64,000 bases of DNA from Lithospermum erythrorhizon (GCA_019722365.1 JADFUC010000841.1:124001-188000), one strand, 5' to 3'. Counted from the first letter of the stretch, positions 22,346 to 36,480 are shown. The notes: a model not told the origin generated them from the letters alone. Program-made: numbers and translations.

Positions 22346-23389
22346 AATATAATATAAAAAGTTCATGATTTCAAATTAAAATAAAATATACATAAAATTC
22401 AACCACATACACCAAATGCATAATATAACAAGTTAGGACAATGTCTCAGCCAGATTAAGCATTAAATTATTACTAATGTGATTATTTCAAAGCTGATCAG
22501 AAAACCACTTGCAAATTTCCCTGCGAGACCAATTTGCACCCACACTAAGCTTTCAGGAAGTTAATCCTAACTCAACTACGGTAGACACTCAAGCAACCTT
22601 ATCCTTACGCACTTTCTTGGACCAAATCGACATCAACTCTTAACGTTAAGATGATAATTACATTCAAATCGAAGTTTTGCCTATTAATTAAGACTATAAT
22701 AATATTTGTTAATTTTGACTATTGGAAATGAAGGTGGATGGCATATTTGAAGTTGAGGGTCTAATTGATGATGTTTTTTCATACAGTCGTATGCTTTAAT
22801 TATTAAAATCTCGAAGCATCTGTATGTAGAATCCCACAGGATAAATGGAGTTTTCGAACGCAACGTAACAAACACTTAATCGTACGTACGGTACGTACGT
22901 CTTTCTTAATCTGCTTATCTTGATTTAAATTTAAATTTGGGCATCTTCCTGCTAATTAACCTGTCTCCGATCTATTTTAGTTAAACTATATATTTTGTGT
23001 AATCAATATCATATTCAATTAGTTGTAGCTTTTATTGGGATAGATCTAAGTCCTAGAACTCCCCCATTTTCAATTTATATATCAGTATGTCACGTTTACA
23101 ATGATGGTTTAAGCTATAAATGCCAATATTTGAGCTAATACTGTCTCCCTAACGAAATAAATAATTTTGATTTTTTACGGTCAAAACTAATGAACCTTAT
23201 TAAGGTTTTGATAGCAAAAACAAAAAAACTAGTTTGAAATTATTATTCCAATAGAATGGAAACTATTATTTATGGATATATATTTTAATTAAATATATAA
23301 ACTATTTGATTTAAAATATGAAATTTTAAACGACAAAAAAAATTGATTATGGGAAGGAGGGACTTATTTATATTCAATATATTGGGTTA
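22346..23389. other. Intergenic AT-rich DNA, possible weak MITE
   Basis: No gene was found. 23136-23370 begins CTGTCTCCCTAACGAAATAA and ends GGAAGGAGGGACTTATTT, roughly mirrored ends that may represent a decayed MITE. A 19-base near-perfect palindrome of CGTAC units lies at 22881-22899. Confidence 0.35.
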
Positions 23390-25087
23390 GAAGAAAGTGT
23401 CGACGGGACATAGTCGGGAGTTAACGCCCCACGCCTCCATATGTCAGGTCCAGAGATGTGATCGAGACACGCTCGGGGAGATACCGAGGTACTAATCTAT
23501 CTCCCCGATGACGGACCAGCCGAATTCATTTTATGTGCGCATTTTTCCATTACCATTGTCTATTAAGGTTTATTAGGCTTATGCCAGACTGGCGCCCATT
23601 ACTATCGGGATTGTCTATATATAAAGGCAACTTAAATTGTAATAGAACAATAATAATACATCACTATTCATCAATATATTTCTCTCTTTATGTTGAGATA
23701 AATTTCTTCTTCATAGCCGGGCAGGCTACCACCGCTCAAAAGCCACCAATGACAATCATATTTTATATCTGTTTTTTTCATATGTATTTTTTCGGGCATC
23801 CATATTATTTTCTTCAACAAAAAAATATGAAGTGGATCCATAGTATGTTTCTTGTTTTTAAATTACGCCGAGCACGGGGTTAGGCAAGAATGGATATTTT
23901 GATTCAATCCTTGATGTAATTTTGCTCGGTGAAATTTTGGAATTTGAATTCTATCATTTTTTTAATTAGTTGGCTTGTTCATGATAATAAAATTGATTAC
24001 GGTTTTTTTTTTGAATTTGATATTTGAGCCCTAGTAGTCTAGGTAAACTCTTTTATCAAATTATTTTATTCTAGTTTGGGATTCAACATGGTGTCAGTTC
24101 CGGGCTTATCATTTAAATCGACAAGTTCAATTCGGATTAGCGTTTCCCGATGACATCACAAGTGATGACATGATTTTATTTTCACAGTTAAGTACTTAAT
24201 TGGTTCAAGTAGTTTATATGCATTTCATTTGGATCTAGCGATATGCTTCAGACCCTTATTATCTTTGATTCGACTGATATACGAAATATCGAGGCCCTTC
24301 TATACGCATTTGGTCAAGGCCCTATATCCATTGTTTGCTTAGTCCAATACGCATCGATCTACTATTCAATGTAGATGTCATGCATTTTTATTATGGCTCA
24401 AAGTTGTTGAGGTTTCAAAGAACCAATTGACTTAATTTATGATTATTTTATTTTCAAGTTGGGCATTTATGTTGTGCATGCTCCAACTTGAGATAGGAAG
24501 TTGAGCAGGAAGGATCCGAAAGGAACTGGAAGTATTATTGATATTAGGATAGGTGTTTCATGAGCGGTCCAATCATATTGAGTTTGGTTTCCATTTTGAT
24601 CGGGATGCAATTCAGGATGAGACTATTATTGCCTCTCATGTTTAATATTATTGAAGATGAAGAAGTTTTCTGAAGATCTAGAAGCTTTTTGTCTTTCTTT
24701 TTTTTTATCAAATTTGAAGTTTTTCAGTTGTGTTATTTCATGTTGGACATTCTATAAATTCATGCTCCGACTTCAGGCTGATCGATATAGGGTCGGGAGT
24801 TACAAGTCCAACCCATGTCCCGGAATGCCTTCATATAAGGCGCCCAGATATAGATCGACAAGTTCGAGATACTGGTGTCCCGATCTATCCACATCTAGAT
24901 TTAGCTCTCACGGTTTTATGTGTATCTCGAGGCCCATTTCTATTATTAGGGTTTATGTTCAGATTAATTTTCCTATATGTAGGCACTTATATTGTAATAG
25001 AACAATAATAATATATCAATTATTCATCAATATATTTCTCCTCGTATATTTTATTAAGGAATCATTATTCTACTTGTTTCCTACAAA
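23390..25087 (+). mobile_element. Copia remnant: 5' LTR, PBS, deleted interior, 3' LTR
   Basis: Two related LTR-like sequences are present, 23395-23720 and about 24505-25087; both end with a GGCA(AC)TTATATTGTAATAGAAC-like piece followed by CATCAATATATTTCTC. After the first comes ACATGGTGTCAGTTCCGGGC at about 24088, resembling a tRNA-Met primer-binding site. Before the second is GCATGCTCCAACTTGAGATA-type sequence (near 24480), resembling the polypurine tract at the end of Copia interiors. Only about 400 bases separate these marks, so nearly all of gag-pol is gone. Exact LTR limits are uncertain. Confidence 0.5.
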
Positions 25088-25359
25088 AAGAAATACTCTC
25101 TTAATCTCTAAATGCTTTTGACATTTTATCCTTTCTAAAATCCAAAAATCTTATTTTTAATTGTTGTGAAGGTTACGTTAGAAAGGAAGGGCAGATAAAA
25201 TATAAAGAGACTATTTACAAAAATAAAATTATTTGAATATAAATTATAATATTGTGTCATATTTATAGACGATTAAACCAAAAACTATAGTGCAAGATAT
25301 CTAATAGATGTGACCCAATACTTAGACCGAATTGTGGGACTTAATGTTAGAATCTAGTA

Positions 25360-26354
25360 TGAATTTTAATTGTGATAAACACCAAATTCATACATCCCGG
25401 ATCCTCAAATTAATATAAATTAACCTAAACAATTAACAATTATAAATACAAGAGTTCTTACATTCAATGAGCATCTAAATGAAACCAACTCCTCAACAAG
25501 ATGCCTCGTGAATGCCCTTTGCGAAACCTCTCTCCAATTGTTTGGTCTGAACACCAAACGATGTCCTCTAGATTGCACACACCAGGAGGGAATCGAATCC
25601 GTAGACTTGAACTTGCTAGAGTTGTGAGGAACAAAAATGGAAGAGAAATTCTCTTCCATTTCTTAGGGAGGGGGGCGGCTTATCAAGGTGGAGGCAAAGG
25701 GTTTTCTTTTTCATCAAATGAAAAACCCTTTGTCTCTTCCTTTAAATACCATTTGCCAATTTCCACCCGTTAAGCAACTCGTTAAGAAATCGGTTTAACT
25801 CGTTAACTTAATTAGACCGTTATGGCTTCCAATCAAATAATGAGTTAGTGAGTTGTTCCATTTTAATTAACTTAACAAGTTGATTAAAAATAATAACGAA
25901 GTCACTATCGAATAACTTATCAAGTTATTCATCAATTTCACTGTTTAATTGATTAAACTTGCAAGTTTAACCAATTGATGTTCACATCATCATATATTTA
26001 TCAAATATAAATATTGAGTGATACATTTCTCAATATACAAGTCTCGCTTAATTTCATGCATGAAATATAATTTGAATATCAATCGTATGTGCGTGACCTT
26101 CTAAAGTTCAAATAATAGTAAGTCAGATAATAATAATAATTGACCAATTACTATTATTATAACGACACGAGTAAGATCTAGCAATCGCTCATAATCCCTT
26201 AAATTATCATGAGAACTCAAACTAGTAATATACAATTACTAAGGTGAACACTAAGTTCCAGTAATCACATTTAACCAACCCGGTAAATGAATTGATACAT
26301 AATTGTCGTAACGAACATAATAAAAAGGAATCAATCTTTCATTGATTTCCAACA
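25360..26354 (-). repeat. Copia-like LTR (minus orientation), left copy
   Basis: Reading the minus strand, it starts TGTTGGAAATCAATGAAAGA at 26354, the usual TGTTGG start of Copia LTRs. The adjacent bases 26355-26372 read on the minus strand as CCAAGGGCAAGTAGAG, a polypurine tract, so this copy serves as the 3' LTR of the element to its right. It matches 33212-34196 over about 1 kb with many small indels. The left limit near 25360 is approximate. Confidence 0.6.
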
Positions 26355-29300
26355 CTCTACTTGCCCTTGGATGATTACCTTACAATTCCTTTATCACGCG
26401 ATTCTAGTCGAGGCTAAATCCATAAGAAGTGTGTCATGAAAACACTCCACAACTTTCTTTACTCGAGTATGAACTCGAATAAGCATTTATATGCCCCATA
26501 AAACCAATCAAGACTAATCACAAGGAAAATGAGATCTTCCTTGTATATCAAGGACGGATAAATCCCTCCTAATATATAAACATCTATCGTTATACTCACT
26601 GTGTGACCCAACATATGCCGTTATAATCCCCGCTATGAAGACGTTTTAAGGTACGAGCTCATATAACACGTATAGTTATATATCGTAGGTCTAAGAATTG
26701 TCGAATCAAAATTCTAAACAAATATCATATGACAATGATATACATATCTTCATGAATTGCTGTCACGCTACCTCCTCAGCCACCGTGACCGGCACTTCAC
26801 GGTATTGATCTAGTCTGTAGCTAACGTGATCAATCTTGATCACTAATCAAAACACCATGTTAGTCATATAATGCTTGTCGCCTCTATCTATCAACATTTG
26901 ACCAAGGCCTTTGGCTATCCTATGTTTCTAGACTTGAAGAGGTGTAATCAACAATTTATGTTACCTCTCTCTAGAAATCATCATAGACTAACCTAGGGAT
27001 TTAACTTTTCACTCATCGAGGATATATGTATATTATATTTCAATCCAAGATGTGAAATAAATAATGGGTAACTATATGAATGAATCACGCATTCATGTAG
27101 TTTAGTTAACAATCAGATTAAAACACAAAGGAACTTTTGTTTTAATCAATTATTTAACTTATTCCAGAAAGTGAATGAACTAGCTCCCACTGAACTTTGC
27201 CACGTTCAGTTCCTTCATTAAGCTCGTGAAAACCAAACTTGGTTGAATCACAGGGGAAGGATCTCAACTCCGAGATGCATGCTTAAATCCATACATGGAT
27301 CCTTTAAGCTTTGCATGACTTCTTAGATCATTTCATGATATGTAAAGCAAGAGGATAGTGATTACAATCACATCCTTTACCGAAATACTACTTACAAGCA
27401 GTCTTTACATTCATCGACCCGGTCTCTCAACCAAGGAATCATTGGATTTAACTACATTATCCCCGACATAGTCATGCACCACTATGATCAAATGGGTTTC
27501 AACCTCTCTCGGGTTCTATCGGGTAAAGTTTACAACACAACTCCAAGTGTAGTAAAACACGACTGCCTTATTAAATGCATGATTCTATTAACAACATTAC
27601 CAATAAAAATGCATTGACCGTCAAGTTGTAATAATACCGAAGTTCAAGTTTCTACTACTACCCAGCATAATAGACTCACCCTATTATTGAAATTCTTGGC
27701 TAATAGCTTTCATGGTACAACTGTCCATAATGCTACTATCACATTCACACAAGTGAAGATCAACAATCGATCCATTTCATGTAACTATAGTTACTTTTAT
27801 TCCCTTAAAGTTGCTACTGCCGCATATTCCGAACTGCTGAATACCTTTAGTTAAACTTCACAATTCCAATAACGGAATCATGCTACGCCATAGTTGTGGT
27901 GCACAACATTACGACCTTTGACGCGGCATATGGTGAATCATATTACTATGTAATAGACTTCAAACTACTCTCATTAATGCGGTGTCCTTACTATGGGATT
28001 AGACCTCTAATGAAGAGTTATTACCTTGTCAATAAGAGAATTTATTTATAGAATTTAATCTATTATAGATTTCAATCATCTCGAGCTTCATGACATCTTA
28101 AACTTAACAAGAAAATATCATGCAAGCTCACATACATAATGTGACTGATCATAGCATGTGTCACATATATGTAGCTGGGCTCACAAATGTACAAGAATCT
28201 AATCGCTACTATACCCTTTAAGGTTGTAGGAAGATTTCTTCAACATTTAGTGTATAAACTTCATTTATGCAGCTAAGCACCCCTTACTCAACCTTTAAGG
28301 GATTAAGGTTCTTCATCACTTTGGATTCTTATCATTTTCATCAAGTATCAAAGTGAGGAATTTAACTCCATTATATACTCAATCTTAAGTTTGCAACTTT
28401 AGATCCTAGTAGTATAGGAACTTTTTATATTCTCGCCAGACGCTGAGTTTAATAACAATGTCAAGTATCCATCATCGCTGATCATTACTTAGGAACATTC
28501 TTTGGATAACTTGCTTAGACCCACATGTTACAACTTGTGGAATAGCAATAAGAAAGTTTGAAATAAACATGAGCACAGTCAACCAATGAATATGTTTAAT
28601 CTTGGTTTCTCAACCAAATGTATGATTAAACGCTCATTCATGACTGATTGCTCATTTAATGAGAATACATTTATTACTTCTGATGATTCACCATCCAGAA
28701 AGTAATATAGAATGGGCTCTTACTCCTGATGAATCACCATCCAGAAGATAAAATAGAGCTTTATACTCAACCCATGTATTCACATCTTATTTCATTTAAA
28801 TGACCTCAAGTCATTTATTGGAGTATTATTCATGTTGTCATTTGTATCATCAAGATTTGGCTTTAAATGCATCAAGAGTGGATACTCCTTGATATAATCG
28901 GAAGGTCCTAATACTGTTTATCTCTCACGGAGCCACTGACGCATTCAAGTCACATATTTATTTCCACTATTTGGTACTTCATAATGAAGACTCACATGTA
29001 TAATAAATTGCAACACTATAGCGGATGGAAATAAATACTCATTTTCCTTCTCGTTAAGTGTACAAAATGACTTCATACCAACTTTGATCTAAGTTAAATT
29101 ATGTCTACTACAACGACATAATACTAATCTTATCCTATACCTATTTTCTAAAGTTTGTTTATCAAACACAACTCTTGAGTTGTCTCATAGTTGAATATGA
29201 ATAAATTAATTTAAAGGTAGGTGTAGCAACCTTAATATGTGAAATTATTTCATTCTTTGTGTTTGAGCCACGTTAAACACAATCCTTACATGTATCACTC

Positions 29301-32128
29301 AACTAATGACACATCTAAGGTTAGAATGAAATTATCTTGGTATATGAAATTGAAAGATCTCATCCATCTGTGTTTTAACTTCATTAAACATAATTCCTTA
29401 ATTAAGATTAGAATGATGTCTCATTCTTCTCGGATGATATACTACTATATCGGCGATACTTCCGACTCGTAACTTGATAGTATTCATATGGCCCTTCCAT
29501 ACCCTCATCAACTCGATGTATCATTCAATGACTCAAATCTTCACTAACTTGTATAAACATACAAACTTAATTTAGACTAGCCAAGTCTAGTAAGAGTTGA
29601 CTTAGTTCATCTCTTCAAGATTATAGTCAAGTCTTGTTCTCTTTAATTAACTTGTATGTAAACATACAAACTTAATTTAGACTGGGTTGAACTCCCACTA
29701 AGTCTAGTAAGAGTCGACTTAGTTCATCTTTTCAAGATTATACTCAAGTCTTGCCGAGTCATTATCGATAAGTATTATTCAATCGCTTGTTGTTCAAGGT
29801 GTCCTTTTAAAGAAGAGTAGAGTAATATATTTCTTAATCGTAATCACCGATATGGAACGTAAGTCAAACGCGATACTCTTTGTACTCTTACAAGTGTAAA
29901 GAAAGTAGTTTAGAATCCCAACCATCTTCATGGACGATTTAAAAACTGTGTGCTCTTATAATGTAGTCGCCTATCATTACACAAGAGCTCGATAACTTTC
30001 TTTGTATCTTTTCTTCCAGCTATCGTTATACTTGGCTTATATCCATGATTAAATCATGTGAGTCAAAACTAGTGTTCTCGACACTGATAGCCCAGCCAAG
30101 ACATTACAGCTTTGACAACAAAATTATTTGAGATATGAGATTTAATCAAATCTCTCTTTCAATTTCTAAATGTTACTTAAAATCCTTCTTTATATGCTTT
30201 AAAGTTCGAAATAATGAAGCGAATCATTAACTTCAACTTATAGTTCCATGTTCACTCAACTGTATAAGTGACGTGAGAACCGAATAGATAACTTTGCTTA
30301 TTTGGTCATACATACCATAAGCCTTTGTTTCATCACAATTCATGAACCATGTTCATCATGTTAAAGAAACTAAATACCAATCACATGTCCTCCCAAATGA
30401 TAGACAACATTCAAGATCATTAAATAGTTTTCATCTGAGTTATAAAATAGATCAAACTATTTATCATTTAAGACTTGTTTGGTGGCTAAGAGACAATAGA
30501 CATATCGTCTTCATAGCATCATCACCTTTGACAAATCAAAAATTAATTATCCTTCAATCATATCACGTGACTTTGTTCACTGAACCAAAGTCTTTAAATT
30601 TATCAACATGATTTGAATCAAGTCTTAAATGTTTGTGGTATTTAAAGTTTTATCCTCTATTAGCATACAATCGGACAGAATGGGTTGTTAAGATCACAGA
30701 ACACTTTGTATCAACAAGTCATTCGGATTTCTCCTTAACTTATTTTATTTCACATTATAAAGTCATGCATTTAGTTTGTAAATGGTGAATAAAATAGGTA
30801 AACTTAATGTGCCAAACATAATAGGAAATATGCAACTTAAAAATAAACAAAGGTAGTTCAAACAATCCATAATGTATTTACAAAATGAGTTGTAAATATA
30901 ATAATTCAGATTTCAAATCTCACAAAATGTACAAGGTATCAAGATCTACTATACTCGACTCAAACGGCAACACTGCATACATTTTGAATCAAGTATAATA
31001 GTAGGTTATCAACCAATTATGTAAAGTAATATGCAAGGTACCAAAGTCTATTATGCCCAGATTCAAACGGCAACACTGCATACATTTTGAATCCAGCACA
31101 ATAGTAGGTTACCAACCAATTACGAAACTACATAACTCTTGTGTCACTAGCATACCATACAGGATGCTACCAATTAAACCGGTTAAGCATACCAATTAAA
31201 CCAAATAGTTACTTGGAGTGATCATCTGAAAGCCCACAACGTTAGTGGAAATCACTTCAACATGATCCATTGTCATATCAAAGTGCAAAACTGTAACACC
31301 TGCCATCACAGTGTGCCCAGATAATGCAAACCGATTTCCATAACTTTAAAATTGGCTTGATACATTAAGCTTAAAATTTTAATTGGTGAGATTAATGTTA
31401 TTTAACTTTATTTAACCATGCATAGATAGCACATATTCAAGCAACATGCACAACATGAAAAATAAATAAATAACACACATTTAGGAGATATAGATATGAC
31501 CCCTAGGACCTATTACATCACTTAACAAGTGAAATGCTAACATAAGTCCTATTACAGCACTTTACAAGTGCAAGTCTTGTATTCTTCAGCACCTTGAAAC
31601 CTCAGGTTCTCCAAGTGCCGTCTTTGTGGAAATGTCATCTTCAATGCCACCACAAAGAAGCATTAATACTACTCTAACCCAACTTAGACAGCACCAGTTC
31701 AAGGGTAAATGAATACAAAAAAGAAATACGACTAACAGTCAAGCATACATTTCCTACATTTGCATCATAAATAAATAAATTAAACTGGTCATATCTAAAT
31801 ACCTCCTTCCCATTCCATAACAATATATATGTAAAACATTAAAACAAATAAATACACTTAATGTCATATATATTAAATGAAATGAGATTAAATGTGTTCA
31901 TAATTGACTAATTAATTACCCATTATTTTACAATTAATTATCAATTAATGTAAATTTTTGAATTTAAATATATTCACACATGATTAATGATAATTATTAC
32001 AATAATTATCAGCCACTTAAATCATGGAATAATTACTTACAAGTAATTAACTCCAAAATTCAAAATTTAAAAGTTATCATGAAAATATTTTCAAAATTAT
32101 CAATTAATGAAAATAATTATGAAAGTGG
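26355..32128 (-). mobile_element. Interior of a long non-coding Copia-like retroelement
   Basis: It is bounded on the left by a polypurine tract and LTR, and on the right by a copy of the Copia remnant plus a second LTR. Its 5' part (30930-31420) is shared with 5310-5720. There is no frame above about 90 codons and no gag or pol motif, so it looks like a large retrotransposon derivative or an extremely decayed copy. Internal duplications include 29560-29645 against 29655-29755 (phrase AAACATACAAACTTAATTTA) and CACCATCCAGAA at 28690 and 28736, and the two halves of 30930-31130 (ACGGCAACACTGCATACATT). Confidence 0.5.
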
Positions 32129-33211
32129 ATCTAGCAATATGCTTCGAGACCCTATTATTTTGATTCACCTCGATACAATGAAATATTGGAGGCCCTTCTA
32201 TACGCATGGTCTGGCGAGTCCTATATCCATTATTTGGCGAGTCCAATACGCACTGATCTACTATTCAACAGATACCGGCGAGTTATGGCTCAAAGTTGTA
32301 GAGGTTTCAACAACCAATTGACGACGATGATTATTTTATTTTTGTTGGGCATTTAAAGTTAGCATGCTCCAACTTGAGGGAGGAAGTTAGCGTGAAGGAT
32401 CCGAAAGGATTCGAAGTATTATTAATATTAGATAGGTGTTTCATGAAATGGGTCCCATCATATTGAGTTTTGTTTTATTTTGATCGAGACGCAATTCAGA
32501 CGGGACCATTATTGCCTCTCATGCTTAACATTATTGAAGATGAAGAAGCTCAAGATCTCGTAAGATTTTGTCTTTTTATCAAATTTGGAGTTTTTCGCTT
32601 GTGTTATTTTCATGTTGAACATTCTCGATGTTCATGCCTAACCGCGGGGCTGATCGGGATATAGGGTCGGAGCAAGTCCTAATTCCATGTCCCGACGCCT
32701 CCATATGTTGCGTTCAGATATAGATCGACAAGTTCGAGATCGAGGTCCCGATCTATCATCCGATACGGACCTAGCCGACGGCTTTATGTATCCGAGGCCC
32801 ATTTCCTATTAGTTTGTGTTCAGATAATTTTCCTATATGTAGGCAACTTATATTGTAATAGAACAATAATAATACATCAATTATTCATCAATATATTTCC
32901 CTGTATATTTTATTAAGGAATCATTATTCTACTTGTTTCCTACAAAAAGAAATACTCTCTTAATTCTAAATGCTTTTGACATTTTATCCTTTTCTAAAAT
33001 CCAAAATCTTATTTTAATTGTTGTGAAGGTTACGTGAAAGGAAGGTGATAAAATATAAAGAGACTATTTTACAAAATAAAATATTATTTGAATATAAATT
33101 ATAATATTGTGTCATATTTATAGACGTATTTAAAACCAAAAAACTATAGTGCAAGATATCTAATAGATGGACCAATACTTAGACCGAATTGTGGACTTAA
33201 TGTTAGAATCT
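32129..33211 (+). repeat. Second copy of the 24232-25360 segment
   Basis: It starts GGATCTAGCAATATGCTTCG, parallel to GGATCTAGCGATATGCTTCA at 24232, and keeps the same order of landmarks: Copia 3'-end coding debris, CATGCTCCAACTTGAGGGAG purine tract, LTR with TATATTGTAATAGAAC, then an AT-rich tail joined to the minus-strand LTR. The copies differ by many 1-3 base indels. The abrupt start after TTATGAAAGT is not matched in the left copy. Confidence 0.7.
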
Positions 33212-34196
33212 AAGATTTAATTTCAATTGTGATAAACACCAAATTCATACATCCCGGATCCTCAAAATGATATAAATTAATCTAAAACACATAATTGCAA
33301 TTATGAATAAAAGAGTTCTTACATTCGCAGCGGAAGACGAAATGAAACCAACTCCTCAAGAAGATGCCTCGCGTGAATGCCCTTGAGAAACCTCTCCAAT
33401 TTCTTGTCCAACACCAAAACGATGTCCTCTAGATTGCACACACCAGGAGGGAATCGAATCCGTAGACTTGAACTTGCTAGAGTTGTGAGGAACAAAAATG
33501 GAAGAGAAAATCTCTTCCATTTCTTAGGGAGAGGGGGCGGCTATTACAAGGTGGAGGCAAGGTTTTCATTTTCATGAAATGAAAAACCCTTGTCTCTTCC
33601 TTTAAATACCATTTGCCAATTTCCACCCGTTAAGCAACTCGTTAAGAAATCGGTTTAACTCGTTAACTTAATTAGACCGTTATGGCTTCCAATCAAATAA
33701 TGAGTTACTAGTGAGTTGTTGCATTTAATTAACTTAAAGTCAATTAAAATACTAACGAAGTCACTATCGAATAACTTATCGCTATTCATCAATTTCACCG
33801 CTTAATTGATTAAACTTGCAAGTTTAACCAATTGATGTTCATCAATATATATTTATTAAATATATAACATTGAGAGATACATTTCTAATATACAAGTCTC
33901 GTTTTAATTTCATGCATAAAATATAATTCGAATATCATTGTATAAAATCCTCTGGTACCAGATAATAAGAAATAGAGCACAATAATATTCGACCAATTAC
34001 TATTATTATAACGACAGTAAGATCTAGCACCGCTCATAACCCCTTAAATTATCATGAACCCAAACTAGTAATATACAATTACTAAGGTGTGAACACTATG
34101 TTCCAAGAATCACATTTAACCAACCCGTAAATGAATTGATACACATTGTCGAATCCGCATATTAAAAGTGGAATCAATTGTCATCGATTTCCAACA
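33212..34196 (-). repeat. Copia-like LTR (minus orientation), right copy
   Basis: The counterpart of 25360-26354. The minus strand begins TGTTGGAAATCGATGACAAT at 34196. In the minus-strand reading it is the 5' LTR of the non-coding element to its left. The right boundary cuts into a sequence that resembles the end of a Stowaway MITE (34200-34314). Confidence 0.6.
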
Positions 34197-34617
34197 CTTA
34201 ACGCCTGCACTACCTAACATAAGGAAAATTTAATTATGATGAGAGTCATTTGATTTTTTTAAAATTTATATTAAAATTAAATGAGATTGACTATCACTAG
34301 GAATGGAAGAAGTATAAGTGAATGTACCAGAGAAAATAACGTAACAAGAACTACGATTCTAAAATTACTTTTTTCTCTCTAAATTGGTTTCTAGACTTTT
34401 GGGTTTCTAGAATCTCTAGAATCGAAGGTTTTTTGGTTTTGAATTTCGAACAAAATCTCTCTCCTTTCCAAAGAATTGAGTCTGCTGAAGATCGCTACCA
34501 TGTGTTATCCATTCCCAACTTTTAAAATACACTCCGATTTAGTTTTTATTTCATATTGATAATGTATTCAAATCATCCAATTTGTTGGAAGTGCAACCTA
34601 CATCAAGATAAGATCCA

Positions 34618-35770
34618 GTCATGAACAAGGAACAGAAAGCCATGTTTGCCAAAGTCCTTCACCAAAGACATTTGGTCTCACTGCATTCAAATCAAAATTT
34701 TTAACTATATTAAACATGAATTGCAAAGGTTTAGGGGTCCTAAGAGTTGTGTACCTATCTACACATCTTCTTCCCTCTCCACCTGAAGATAAGAAACCAT
34801 CACTTGAGAAATGCATTATGTTTCCTGAATAAACCAATCAGTTCTAATGAAAGATTTATCATGAATTTGCCGAATCAATCAAATGGACTTTTCGAACATT
34901 ACTGACCATCTATATATGATGAATCTTTCACCAAGGATGTAGCTTCTTCAAATTAGGATCTTCTTTGACTAGTTTGTTTAGGAAAGACAGTTGTTAAAAG
35001 GAACATTCAGATGTTCATGTATAATTAACTTCTAGCTATTTAGCTTGGTGACAACTATGTGAATCTTTGCTTTCCGTGTGATTTTTTAGGTCATTGGAAA
35101 CCAAATGTCCCAATTGAATCAAGGAACCCCACTTACTCTGAACAGAATTATGACCAAAGCAATCGACCTGAACGCCCTGATTTGTCTTTAAACTTATGGA
35201 AGATCGGGAATCAAACAAAATATATCAATATTAGTGGGGTACATCTAGATTCAAGTGTCAGGGCTGCAGCATTTATCGGGGGGATCAAGACACCTCTCAC
35301 ATCCAATTGTGCTTGGACCTGCTACACCCAGGTTCTATCAATAGAGGAAATGGCCTAATACCGACTTTAATCATGGAAGACAAAGCGCTCCAACCAGCAT
35401 ACCTGACATGGCTATTCTTTAGGATATTCACAGAGCTATTATTCTCAAGCAGAATTTAGACCAAAGAAGACACCTTTTCTCCTTTACTCATGAGGCACAA
35501 AGGGCAAGAATGGCCCCTATTTTGAAACAGTTTACTTAAAGTGAGCAAAATAAAAGGAAACCCTGCTTTTGGGACTATCATCAATTCCTGAATTATTACA
35601 AAAGGAGGATTTTTACAGAGGGACCACTGAGGGCTGATCTCAACAAAAAATCAGACCTATACAAACTACCCTCAAAGAAGAAATCATGGACATAATGGAT
35701 CTTTAACAAGAAACCATCTCTTTCAAAATTCGTGATCGACGGTTCAACCTCCCCATATGGGTTTCCGGCC
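34618..35770 (+). pseudogene. LINE ORF1 remnant with zinc knuckle
   Basis: Upstream of the endonuclease the frame at 35059-35358 contains C-F-P-C-D-F-L-G-H-W-K-P-N-V, which fits CX2CX4HX4 followed by Val where the last Cys is expected; a one-base shift would supply the Cys. This is the RNA-binding knuckle of LINE ORF1/gag-like proteins. The flanking sequence is degenerate, and exact limits cannot be set. Confidence 0.5.
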
Positions 35771-35794
35771 GAAGTCGCTCAAGCGACTGTAATG

Positions 35795-36480
35795 AGTACC
35801 TTATCTTGGAACTGCTAGGGGTTTTAGGTAACCCTAGTATGCCGATCACTAGTCAAGTTAAGGATCTCTAATAAACCCAGTATAGTCTTTCACATGGAGA
35901 CAAAACTACGTGGCCATGAGTGGGATTATATCAAGAATCGACAAAGTTACTCCAAGCATCGGGTAAAGGATGCAATCGATAGAAGAGGGGGTTCGTCTAC
36001 TCTAGAATCGCGTGGATACGTATGGAAATTATATCTACTCCTCATCATACCGAGGCAAATTATCAAGGAATCTAGAGCCAAAGTTGAGATTGGGCTGGGC
36101 TTTATGGCCACCAATGGCAAATAAAGGAAATTATCATGTAATCTTTTATGTTTTATTATTTTCTTTGCATTTTACCCACTTTTGTTATTGGTGATTTTAA
36201 TGAAGTCTTTTTCAATTATGAGCATGTTTCCCACTGCCCCGATCACAATGGCAATGAACAAGTACCGTGGCCGAGGATTAAGAGATTTTTATGTCAAGCC
36301 CTGTTCCCTTACACTTGGTGTAATAACAACATTCAAGATTCTACCGTAGCTAGCTTGATAGAGGCCTAGCTAGCAAAGATTGGATAGAGGAATTTTCAGA
36401 TGTAAGGCTTATGCATCTTACAAGTAATTATTCGGATCATCTTCCCCTTCTTCTTATTCAAGGACCACGAAGACAAAGTG
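35795..36480 (+). pseudogene. LINE ORF2 endonuclease domain remnant
   Basis: Near 35812 the reading S-W-N-C-(stop)-G corresponds to the S-W-N-C-R-G start of plant LINE endonucleases. M-E-T-K-L follows at 35894. I-G-D-F-N-E-V at about 36188-36210 is the conserved GDFNE block, and H-L-T-S-N-Y-S-D-H-L-P-L-L near 36413-36455 is the C-terminal SDH catalytic block. The motifs are in several frames and interrupted by stops. The domain nicks target DNA in active elements; this copy cannot. Confidence 0.65.

Noticed and set aside
31980..32321. 113-codon + frame
   Set aside because: It spans the junction between two repeat segments; its last third is Copia 3'-end debris, not a gene.
35894..36124. Frame starting M-E-T-K-L as a stand-alone gene
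   Set aside because: It is an internal piece of the LINE endonuclease.
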